Shown here in pieces: positions 13,452 through 19,726 of a stretch of DNA of 33,358 nt (positions are counted from its first letter, which is position 1; each line of letters starts with the position of its first letter). The position numbers and the translations under genes were made by a program. The stretch comes from Candidatus Zambryskibacteria bacterium RIFCSPLOWO2_01_FULL_35_19 (lineage in GTDB: Bacteria; Patescibacteriota; Minisyncoccia; Phycocordibacterales; WO2-35-19): contig MHWA01000004.1 in assembly GCA_001825335.1 (NCBI GenBank), forward strand, positions 1 through 33,358, written 5' to 3'. The notes beneath the pieces were generated by a model. That model did no database searches. It was not told the DNA's origin and was given only the letters and a program-made list of their open reading frames with translations.

Positions 13452-13537
13452 TGGTGCGCGGGAGAGGACTTGAACCTCCACACCCTAGGGGCACTACCAC
13501 CTCAAGGTAGCCTGTCTACCAATTTCAGCACCCGCGC
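13452..13537 (-). tRNA. tRNA-Leu (GAG)
   Basis: Minus strand. Acceptor GCGCGGG / CCCGCGC, discriminator A, encoded CCA (13452-13454). D arm, anticodon stem CTACC / GGTAG with loop TTGAGGT (anticodon GAG), long class II variable arm around TGCCCCTAGGGTGTG, T arm GAGG-TTCAAGT-CCTC. In contrast to tRNA-His, the CCA end is encoded. Confidence 0.96.
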
Positions 13538-13572
13538 ATTTGTGAAAATTATAGCTGTTTTATATCTTTTTT

Positions 13573-13605
13573 CAAAAGTGTCAAAGACCGTCTTTGACAC
13601 TTTTG
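13573..13605 (-). terminator. Perfect 15-bp hairpin after rplS
   Basis: CAAAAGTGTCAAAGA and TCTTTGACACTTTTG pair perfectly around a 3-base loop, 1 base beyond the rplS stop. On the minus strand it is followed by A's rather than T's, so it may be a weak terminator or a 3' end protector. Confidence 0.65.
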
Positions 13606-13606
13606 A

Positions 13607-14056
13607 CTAGGCAACATCTTCTTTTATTTCTTCAACTATATCAGTTTCAACTGGAGATACTTCTTCTTCAATTTCTGGTGCATCAGGTAAAGCTCTGATA
13701 TTTCTCATTTGACGCCTTATTTCTCTAGCTGCTTTGTCACGAATATAATAAAGTTTAGAACGACGGACTTTAGAACGTTTGGTTATTTCTATTTTTTCTA
13801 TCATTGGAGAATAAATCGGATAAATCCTTTCCACACCCACTCCAGAGGCCACTTTTCTTAGAGTAAAAGTTCCGCCCGCTTCTTTACCGTGCTTTACTGC
13901 CAAACATAATCCTTCAAAATCTTGCAATCTTGTTTTCGGTTTGCCTGTTTTTTTGTCTTTTTCAATTATTTTTTGAGTAACACGAATAGTATCTCCAGAT
14001 CTAATATCTAGACCCTCTCTTTCTTTTATATTTACCGGTGAAATTATTTTATTCAT
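13607..14056 (-). CDS. rplS: 50S ribosomal protein L19
   Basis: 149 residues. Typical L19 body: SGDTIRVTQKIIEKDKKTGK, then RLQDFEGLCLAVKHG, GVGVERIYPIYSPMIEKIEI, and VRRSKLYYIRDKAAREI. An acidic C-terminal tail (about 125-149: EIEEEVSPVETDIVEEIKED) exceeds the usual 115-120 residue length. L19 lies at the 30S-50S interface. It is the last gene of rplC-rplD-rplW-rplB-rplS. Here it occupies the place where rpsS, rplV and rpsC would normally follow rplB. Confidence 0.96.
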   Translation of the reverse strand: MNKIISPVNIKEREGLDIRSGDTIRVTQKIIEKDKKTGKPKTRLQDFEGLCLAVKHGKEAGGTFTLRKVASGVGVERIYPIYSPMIEKIEITKRSKVRRSKLYYIRDKAAREIRRQMRNIRALPDAPEIEEEVSPVETDIVEEIKEDVA

Positions 14057-14100
14057 TTTTTCTATTAGTTAAAATTCGTGTGTATTCGTAAATTATTGGG

Positions 14101-14949
14101 TTATCTTTTCTTACCCACTTTCCTTCTACTGACAATAAGTTTATTAGAATATTTCTTAGCGCGTCTTGATTTCTGACCTTTACCTGTTGGTTTGCCCCAA
14201 ATAGAGACGGCGCGTCTTCTACCTCTCCCTTGTCTACCTTCACCACCACCATGTGGATGATCAACTGGGTTCATAGCAGTGCCTCTGACGGTTGGACGGA
14301 TACCGAGCCATCTACTTTTGCCTGCTTTACCTTTGTTTTCAAGTCTTTTTTCTTCGTTTGAAACAGCTCCGATGCTAGCCCAACAATTTTCTTTAACTTT
14401 ACGCACTTCGCTAGATGGCATTTTCAAATCAACATAACCAGCATCTTTAGCCAAAACTTGAACAAAATTACCAGCCGAACGAGCAATCTTGGCTCCTCCA
14501 AGAGGTTTTAATTCTACATTATAAACAAAAGTGCCTGTCGGAATACCCTTTAAAGGCAACCTGTTTCCTTGTTTTATTTCTGCCGTTTCTCCCGTTATAA
14601 GTTTTTCTCCAACCTTAACACCTTTAGGCAAAAGAACATATCTTTTTTCACCATCTCTATATGAAGCCACACCGATAAATCCAGTGCGATTTGGGTCATA
14701 TTCTACAGAATCTATTTTATAAGGAATATTTAGTTTATTGTATTTAAAATCAATATCTCTATACAATCTTTTATGACCACCACCTTTATGACGCACCGTT
14801 ATTCTACCGGCATTATTTCGTCCTACAGACCTCTTAACACCAGAAGTTAAAGCTTTTAGAGGCCTATCTTTAGTCAAGACGTTTTTATAGGCGACAATTG
14901 ACATATGTCTCCTTGATTTTGATGTTGGTTTATAATTTTTTATTGCCAT
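14101..14949 (-). CDS. rplB: 50S ribosomal protein L2
   Basis: 282 residues, close to the usual 275. Conserved blocks: NNAGRITVRHKGGGHKRLYR, VEYDPNRTGFIGVASYRDGE, GNRLPLKGIPTGTFVYNVEL, and the peptidyl-transferase-near segment RGTAMNPVDHPHGGGEGRQG, ending in a Lys/Arg-rich tail. It binds 23S rRNA and is needed for subunit association. 23 bases after rplW on the minus strand. Confidence 0.98.
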   Translation of the reverse strand: MAIKNYKPTSKSRRHMSIVAYKNVLTKDRPLKALTSGVKRSVGRNNAGRITVRHKGGGHKRLYRDIDFKYNKLNIPYKIDSVEYDPNRTGFIGVASYRDGEKRYVLLPKGVKVGEKLITGETAEIKQGNRLPLKGIPTGTFVYNVELKPLGGAKIARSAGNFVQVLAKDAGYVDLKMPSSEVRKVKENCWASIGAVSNEEKRLENKGKAGKSRWLGIRPTVRGTAMNPVDHPHGGGEGRQGRGRRRAVSIWGKPTGKGQKSRRAKKYSNKLIVSRRKVGKKR

Positions 14950-14972
14950 TTCTTTATATTAATTAGAACAAT

Positions 14973-15260
14973 TTATTCAATCTTATCCCCCTTTTTCAAA
15001 TATACATAAGCTTTTTTGACACCAGCTTTGGTGCCTCTTTTGCCTTTAACAAAAACATTCTTGGTTGGATTTTTTACGATATTTACTTTAACAGGAGAAA
15101 TCTCATAAAAAATCTTGATTGCTTCAAAAACTTCTTTCTTAGTAGCTAAAGGAGCAACTTCAAAAGCATAGACATTTGATTCTGCCAAATAACTAGCCTT
15201 TTCAGTAATGCGAGGCCTCAATAATATATTCGCGTATTTTGCTTTTAAATCTATTGTCAT
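14973..15260 (-). CDS. rplW: 50S ribosomal protein L23
   Basis: 95 residues. ILLRPRITEKASYLAESNVY opens the fold (LRP.iTEK), then FEVAPLATKKEVFEAIKIFY, VKVNIVKNPTKNVFVKGKRG, and KKAYVYLKKGDKIE. L23 lies at the tunnel exit and is the docking site for trigger factor, which is encoded at 25431. 8 bases after the rplD stop. Confidence 0.97.
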   Translation of the reverse strand: MTIDLKAKYANILLRPRITEKASYLAESNVYAFEVAPLATKKEVFEAIKIFYEISPVKVNIVKNPTKNVFVKGKRGTKAGVKKAYVYLKKGDKIE

Positions 15261-15268
15261 ATAAAAAA

Positions 15269-16015
15269 TTATTTTACTTTAACTTTTGCCTTTACTTTTG
15301 TTTTTGCTTTAATTTCTGTTTTAATTTTTTCAGTCTTAGGAGCAATTTTAACCTTAGAAGACAACTTAACGGAAAAGGTTTTCATTGATTCTTCGGGTTG
15401 AGTTACTATCAAATATCGATATTGCAACAGATCTAAAACATTTAAATCTTTTACATCTCCGACCTCTAAATTACCAAAATTACTAAAACTTTTCAAAGTA
15501 TTGGTATTTTTTTCTTGAAGAGCAATAAAGACAGCATTTTTCCTTCTGTTGATAGAATTCATTTCTTTAATCTTTGAAAGAGAGACTATGATATTTTTAG
15601 CTTCTTTAGTTTTTGGTTCTTTTAAAGAAATATTATCTAAGAAAAACACTTCTCCATCTTTAAATTTACGAGAAAGGACGGTGAAAAGAGCTTTGGCTTT
15701 CATCTTTTTGTTTATCTTTTTTGAATAGTCTTTATCATTTCTAGGGCCATGAGTCACTCCTCCCCCGACCCATATAGGACTTCTGCGAGAACCGTGTCTA
15801 GCCCTACCGGTGCCTTTTTGTCTCCATGGTTTTTTGCCAGTACCAGAAACTTCTCCTCTTGTTTTGGTATGAGCAATAGGAGTTCTTTTATTAGCCATCA
15901 TAGAAGTAGCTACTTGATGGACCAAATCTTCATTCCAAGGTAAACCAAAAACTGTCTCCGGAAGTTTTATCTTTCCTGTTTCTTTACCTGTTTGATTGTA
16001 TATTACTGCTTCCAT
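15269..16015 (-). CDS. rplD: 50S ribosomal protein L4 with Lys-rich C-terminal tail
   Basis: 248 residues against about 205 in most bacteria. Core: EDLVHQVATSMMANKRTPIA, HTKTRGEVSGTGKKPWRQKG, TGRARHGSRRSPIWVGGGVT, then an extended-loop and alpha/beta domain. The extra length is a C-terminal tail of alternating Lys/Thr/Ala/Val (EIKAKTKVKAKVKVK), probably contacting rRNA. L4 lines the exit tunnel. Gene order rplC-rplD-rplW-rplB is standard. Confidence 0.97.
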   Translation of the reverse strand: MEAVIYNQTGKETGKIKLPETVFGLPWNEDLVHQVATSMMANKRTPIAHTKTRGEVSGTGKKPWRQKGTGRARHGSRRSPIWVGGGVTHGPRNDKDYSKKINKKMKAKALFTVLSRKFKDGEVFFLDNISLKEPKTKEAKNIIVSLSKIKEMNSINRRKNAVFIALQEKNTNTLKSFSNFGNLEVGDVKDLNVLDLLQYRYLIVTQPEESMKTFSVKLSSKVKIAPKTEKIKTEIKAKTKVKAKVKVK

Positions 16016-16028
16016 TTTTTTGAAAATT

Positions 16029-16670
16029 CTATTTTAAATTTGTAGAACGAATTTCAACCAGCGTTCCTCTTCTGCCTGGGACTGCACCAGATACTAACAT
16101 TATGTTGTTTTCCTTATCTATATCAACAATTTTTAAATTCTTGACTACTGTCCTATCATTACCCATACGGCCTGCCATCCTCAATCCTTTGAAAACTCTT
16201 TGAGGTCCTGTAGCGCCGATAGAGCCGGGCTCTCTTTCAGAATGTTTTTGTCCATGACTTCGAGGACCACCATGGAAACCATGTCTTTTGACCACACCCT
16301 GAAAACCTTTACCCTTTGATATAGCGGCAACATTTACACTTTCTCCAATATCAAATGTTTCTATCATAAGACTATCTCCCTTATTTAATGAAAATACATC
16401 ATCCAATCTAAACTCTTTAAGAGTAGCGAAGCTCTCTTTTCTTCCTTCTGGCAATGGCATATCTTTAAGATGACCTAAGACAGGTTTTGAAATATTTTTC
16501 TCTTTACGAAAACCAGTAGCCACTTGAACGGCACTATAACCATCTTTTTCTTTAGTTTTAATTTGAGAGACCACTGTAGGCTCCATTTTCAAAACAGTAA
16601 CAGCTCTTGCTTTACCATCTTCCCCAAAGACTTGGGTCATATTTATTTTTTTAGCTAATGTAAATTTCAT
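16029..16670 (-). CDS. rplC: 50S ribosomal protein L3
   Basis: 213 residues. Starts MKFTLAKKINMTQVFGEDGK; conserved GKGFQGVVKRHGFHGGPRSH, then EREPGSIGATGPQRVFKGLR and MAGRMGNDRTVVKNLKIVDI. An early 23S-binding assembly protein. It is the first gene after the terminator that follows rpsJ, so the S10-type cluster is cut here into two transcripts. Confidence 0.97.
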   Translation of the reverse strand: MKFTLAKKINMTQVFGEDGKARAVTVLKMEPTVVSQIKTKEKDGYSAVQVATGFRKEKNISKPVLGHLKDMPLPEGRKESFATLKEFRLDDVFSLNKGDSLMIETFDIGESVNVAAISKGKGFQGVVKRHGFHGGPRSHGQKHSEREPGSIGATGPQRVFKGLRMAGRMGNDRTVVKNLKIVDIDKENNIMLVSGAVPGRRGTLVEIRSTNLK

Positions 16671-16810
16671 TTAATTAAATACCGCCCTTCGCTACCCACT
16701 TCGCTAAAGCTACGAGGGTCAAGGAAAGCTTTGGCAGGCAATGAAAAACGCCGTTTGGCTTTTGGTAGCTTAACAGAATAGTAAGATATTTGCAAGACTT
16801 ATAACAATAA
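16671..16810 (-). promoter_or_regulatory. Leader and probable promoter of the rplC operon
   Basis: On the minus strand a possible promoter is TTGCAA, 17 bases, TAAGCT. It is followed by a GC-richer leader containing CGTAGCTTTAGCGAAG, a second GTAGCGAAGGGCGG and a TGCCTGCCAAAGC part. This leader stands out from the AT-rich surroundings. No Shine-Dalgarno site precedes rplC. It might carry autoregulation by L4, but I see no specific match. Confidence 0.45.
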
Positions 16811-16815
16811 AAAAC

Positions 16816-16841
16816 AAAAAACCACCTTTTGGTGGTTTTTT
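16816..16841 (-). terminator. Terminator after rpsJ
   Basis: Perfect stem AAAAACCACC / GGTGGTTTTT with a TTTT loop and T's following on both strands; on the minus strand TTTTTTGTTTTTTATTG follows. It separates tuf-rpsJ from rplC onward. Confidence 0.9.
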
Positions 16842-16876
16842 GATACTTGCACACTTGTATTTTTCTAACTTTTAAA

Positions 16877-17278
16877 TTATATAATCTTCACATCTATGTT
16901 TACTCCTGAAGGCAAAGAAAGGTTGGTTAGAGAATCCATTATTTTTGGAGAAGGGTTGATGATATCTATCACTCTCCGATGAATTCTCATTTCAAATTGT
17001 TCACGAGCGTCTTTATAGACAAAAGGAGAACGATTGACAGTCCACTTTTTTATTTCAGTTGGCAATGGTATCGGTCCAACAATCGTAGCATCATAACGAA
17101 GAGCTGTGTCAATAATCTGCTTAACCGAAAGATCAAGCACTTTATATTCATAAGCCATCACTCTGATACGCAACTTAGAAATTGGCTCTTCTTTTTTTGA
17201 AGAACTTTTTTTCTTTGTCCCGCGAAGCTCTGTCTTTTTAGGCAAAGTAGAATCTTTTTTTAATGTGCTTTCTTTCAT
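16877..17278 (-). CDS. rpsJ: 30S ribosomal protein S10 with N-terminal extension
   Basis: 133 residues. The S10 domain starts at about residue 35: SKLRIRVMAYEYKVLDLSVK, then IVGPIPLPTEIKKWTVNRSP and FEMRIHRRVIDIINPSPKIM. The first 34 residues are a Lys/Ser/Thr-rich tail (MKESTLKKDSTLPKKTELRG) absent from standard S10. No ATG lies between the tail and the domain, so the extension is real unless a non-ATG start is used. S10 sits in the 30S head and is also NusE, partner of NusG and NusB in antitermination. It follows tuf. Confidence 0.95.
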   Translation of the reverse strand: MKESTLKKDSTLPKKTELRGTKKKSSSKKEEPISKLRIRVMAYEYKVLDLSVKQIIDTALRYDATIVGPIPLPTEIKKWTVNRSPFVYKDAREQFEMRIHRRVIDIINPSPKIMDSLTNLSLPSGVNIDVKII

Positions 17279-17396
17279 GATGATACTAAAATTTTGCGAA
17301 ACTCAACGAAAGGCTACAAAAATTTTTAGAAATTATTTTATACTTTTCGTATTTAATTTCGTTATCTTTTCGTAGTTTTCGCATGATTTTCGTATA
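17279..17396 (-). repeat. tuf-rpsJ spacer with repeated CGAAA words
   Basis: On the minus strand CGAAA recurs in this spacer: TACGAAAATCATGCGAAAAC, then TACGAAAAGATAACGAAATT and AAATACGAAAAGTATAAAAT, spaced roughly 10 to 17 bases. No hairpin with a T-run and no gene are visible. The spacer is unusually long for tuf-rpsJ. Confidence 0.6.
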
Positions 17397-18602
17397 TTAA
17401 GCAACAATCTTAGTTACCACACCCGCACCAACTGTCTTACCTCCTTCACGAATAGCAAATCTTTGTTTTTCTTCCAAAGCAACCGGAGCTGTTAATTTGA
17501 CTTTAAAGGTCACAGTGTCCCCAGGCATAACCATCTCTACCCCTTCGGCTAAAGTCACTTCACCGGTAACATCAGTAGTTCTAATATAGAATTGTGGTTT
17601 ATAGCCAGTGAAAAATGGTGTGTGTCTGCCTCCTTCTTCTTTCTTCAAGATGTAAACTTCTGATTCAAAATCTGTATGAGGAGTAACACTTCCGGGTTTA
17701 GCAATAACTTGACCTCGGTGAACATCATCTTTTTTGAGACCACGTAGCAAGATACCAGCGTTATCTCCAGCTTGTCCTTCTTGAAGTTGTTTGTTAAACA
17801 TTTCAATACCAGTAATAGTAGTTTTTTGAGCCGCTTTAAGGCCGATTATTTCCATTTCTTCACCTACTTTTACTTGGCCTCTTTCAATTTTTCCAGTAAC
17901 TACCGTCCCCCTACCTTCAATAGAGAAGATATCTTCAATCGGCATAAGGAATGGTTTGTCTAATTCACGAACAGGCATTGGGATATAAGAGTCAAGAGTT
18001 TTTACTAATTCAAAAACTTTTTGAGCCCATTCATCACTCATATCATTAGCTTCTAAAGCTTTAAGACCAGAACCTCTGATGATAGGAGTAGCAGCACCGT
18101 CATATTGATTTTTAGTCAAAAGTTCACGAATTTCTTCTTCTACCAAATCAATCAAATCTTGTTCTGCCACCATATCGCATTTGTTTAGGAAGACAACTAT
18201 TTTAGGCACACCGACTTGGCGAGCCAAAAGGATATGCTCTCTAGTTTGAGGCATCACTCCATCTGTAGCTGCTACCACAAGCACCGCACCATCCATTTGA
18301 GCGGCACCAGTAATCATGTTTTTAATATAATCGGCGTGACCGGGAGCATCAATGTGAGCATAGTGTCTTTCTGGAGTCCAGTATTCACTATGATGCAAAG
18401 CAATGGTTATGCCACGAGCTTTTTCTTCTGGAGCATTGTCAATGCTATCTACTTCTTCAATACGAGAACCATAACCATCCGCTTTGTTCATATCAAGAAC
18501 TTTAAGAATTGCGGCTGTTAAGGTAGTTTTACCGTGGTCAACGTGACCAACTGTTCCTACGTTTATGTGTGGTTTTGAACGATCAAATACTTCTGCTGCC
18601 AT
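17397..18602 (-). CDS. tuf: Elongation factor Tu
   Basis: 401 residues, normal length. G1 [10 protein letters not shown]2 region ARGITI, G3 [11 protein letters not shown] (Ala in place of the usual Cys of DCPGH), G4 NKCDM, then domain 2 ([14 protein letters not shown]) and domain 3 ([20 protein letters not shown], ending in [10 protein letters not shown]). Brings aminoacyl-tRNA to the ribosome. It begins a tuf-rpsJ transcript. No fusA or rpsG/rpsL precedes it; a toxin-antitoxin pair does. No Shine-Dalgarno site is visible. Confidence 0.98.
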   Translation of the reverse strand: MAAEVFDRSKPHINVGTVGHVDHGKTTLTAAILKVLDMNKADGYGSRIEEVDSIDNAPEEKARGITIALHHSEYWTPERHYAHIDAPGHADYIKNMITGAAQMDGAVLVVAATDGVMPQTREHILLARQVGVPKIVVFLNKCDMVAEQDLIDLVEEEIRELLTKNQYDGAATPIIRGSGLKALEANDMSDEWAQKVFELVKTLDSYIPMPVRELDKPFLMPIEDIFSIEGRGTVVTGKIERGQVKVGEEMEIIGLKAAQKTTITGIEMFNKQLQEGQAGDNAGILLRGLKKDDVHRGQVIAKPGSVTPHTDFESEVYILKKEEGGRHTPFFTGYKPQFYIRTTDVTGEVTLAEGVEMVMPGDTVTFKVKLTAPVALEEKQRFAIREGGKTVGAGVVTKIVA

Positions 18603-18710
18603 AATTTTTTGATTAAAATTTATTATTAATTATTTTTTAAAATTGCGACAAAATAAAAGTCGCTTATTTATCAATATATCATATACTAACAAACTCTTAA
18701 AAGAAGTCAA
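18603..18710 (-). promoter_or_regulatory. tuf promoter region and leader hairpin
   Basis: TTGACT on the minus strand (18705-18710) could be a -35 box; candidate -10 boxes (TATATG, TATGAT) lie 19 to 21 bases on, longer than ideal. A leader hairpin GCGAC-9 bases-GTCGC occupies 18645-18663, followed by an A/T-rich stretch up to the start codon. Confidence 0.45.
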
Positions 18711-19033
18711 ATCAGTGAAAATAATTTTTTGAGTTTTTGATCAATTTCAACAATATATGCTTTTTCCAAAACACCAATCTCCCCAAGTATAATTTTCTTT
18801 TCAAGAGTAGCTATTTTGTCAATTTTTATGACAGAATCAGTTTTGAGTCCGTTTTTTGAGGATGGCTCAACAAAAATATCAAATTCAGATCTTTTTAATC
18901 CTAATGATGAAATAAATGCGACCAAACAATCTTCTCCTTTTTTATGATTTGAGAGAATTATTGACGGTCTTACTTTGCTACCGGAGAGATCGGTAAAAGG
19001 AAAAGGGGTGAGCACTATTTTCCCCTTAGGCAT
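18707..19033 (-). CDS. MazF/PemK-family toxin
   Basis: 108 residues. Typical PemK/MazF opening PKGKIVLTPFPFTDLSGSKV with R-P-S-I-I-L-S (RPaiils), then DCLVAFISS and the C-terminal half TDSVIKIDKIATLEKKIILG followed by EIG. Such toxins are ribosome-dependent or free mRNA endonucleases. The start ATG at 19033 lies in the last unit of a 10-bp tandem repeat (19031-19075). The Phd-like antitoxin is directly upstream. The stop codon overlaps the putative -35 box of tuf. Confidence 0.9.
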   Translation of the reverse strand: MPKGKIVLTPFPFTDLSGSKVRPSIILSNHKKGEDCLVAFISSLGLKRSEFDIFVEPSSKNGLKTDSVIKIDKIATLEKKIILGEIGVLEKAYIVEIDQKLKKLFSLI

Positions 19034-19075
19034 ACTTAGGCATACTTAGGCATACTTAGGCATACTTAGGCATAC
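19031..19075 (-). repeat. Five-unit 10-bp tandem repeat at the antitoxin-toxin junction
   Basis: On the minus strand AAGTATGCCT is repeated so that ATG occurs five times at exact 10-base steps (cat at 19031, 19041, 19051, 19061, 19071). The first unit holds the antitoxin's last codons (TATGCCTAA); the last holds the toxin start (ATGCCTAAGGGG). Each inner ATG opens a five-codon frame (MPKYA) ending in TAA that overlaps the next ATG. Confidence 0.95.
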
Positions 19076-19317
19076 TTTTTCTTAATATCAGAATATGAGT
19101 AAATATCCGGCTCGTATTTTAAGAAATCAAAACTTTTTGAGTTAGCATTTATATTTGTTATTTCATTCAAATTCTCGTTGCGGTTCGCTGGAAATTGTAT
19201 AATAACAGCATCTATGATTTTTTTTGTTCCTATGGCAAAAACATCTCCGCGATTTTTTACTTGGTCTATTATTTTTTTCATATCTTTCTTGGCTTCAGAT
19301 ATTGTTATAGTTTTCAT
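19066..19317 (-). CDS. Phd/YefM-like antitoxin
   Basis: 83 residues from the ATG at 19317. It begins MKTITISEAKKDMKKIIDQV, the Phd/YefM DNA-binding fold (strand, SEAkk.l..iid.v), then NRGDVFAIGTKKIIDAVIIQ, and a hydrophilic C-terminal half that would bind the toxin (SFDFLKYEPDIYSYSDIKKK). A longer frame to 19392 has no support, because a promoter (TATAAT 7 bases before 19317, TTGCTA 16 bases further) fixes a leaderless start. It is followed by the 10-bp repeat and the MazF-like toxin. Confidence 0.85.
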   Translation of the reverse strand: MKTITISEAKKDMKKIIDQVKNRGDVFAIGTKKIIDAVIIQFPANRNENLNEITNINANSKSFDFLKYEPDIYSYSDIKKKYA

Positions 19318-19324
19318 TAATTGA

Positions 19325-19352
19325 ATTATAGCAAAAAGCAAACAATTAGCAA
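19325..19352 (-). promoter_or_regulatory. Promoter of the toxin-antitoxin operon
   Basis: -35 TTGCTA (19347-19352), 16-base spacer, -10 TATAAT (19325-19330), then 7 bases to the ATG at 19317, so the mRNA is probably leaderless. Confidence 0.75.
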
Positions 19353-19384
19353 ACCCCCCAAAAGAAGTCAATACAAAAATGCCA

Positions 19385-19684
19385 CTAAGCAAAAATACCA
19401 GAGGTAGCGCGTTTGAGGCGAGAGAGTTCTTCGGAAACTATTTTGTCAAAATCGGGAACTTTAGACTTAAGGAAAGAGATAATTTTTTGATAATCATTAC
19501 CAGCATCATCAATAGTCCGGTCAAACTCATTCATCGCATCTTCATCCATTACATCTACAGCCCTTTCTACCACTGATTCAAAAAGCATATTGCCTATTTT
19601 TTCTATCATCTCTTCTCGTTGTCGAGAATCCATATTTTCCAGTCCAAAATCTTTTACTATTTTTATTTTAAATTCTTCATTCAT
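19385..19684 (-). CDS. Small conserved-looking hypothetical protein
   Basis: 99 residues, acidic and helical throughout: MNEEFKIKIVKDFGLENMDS, RQREEMIEKIGNMLFESVVE, RAVDVMDEDAMNEFDRTIDD, DFDKIVSEELSRLKRATSGI. No membrane segment. The layout resembles small DUF5663-like proteins I associate with this group, but I am not certain. It lies 42 bases downstream of the large 1009-residue gene on the same strand, so it may share its transcript. Confidence 0.65.
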   Translation of the reverse strand: MNEEFKIKIVKDFGLENMDSRQREEMIEKIGNMLFESVVERAVDVMDEDAMNEFDRTIDDAGNDYQKIISFLKSKVPDFDKIVSEELSRLKRATSGIFA

Positions 19685-19726
19685 TTTTTTAATTTTCGTT
19701 ATTTATATCTAATGGGACTCATTACA

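Noticed and set aside
14049-14264. A 71-codon frame on the minus strand ending at the rplS start
   Set aside because: It lies in another frame inside the well-conserved 3' part of rplB; its sequence has no family character.
18707-19317. Single fused toxin-antitoxin frame through the 10-bp repeats
   Set aside because: The repeat unit is not a multiple of three and every passage hits TAA; the two genes are separate frames.
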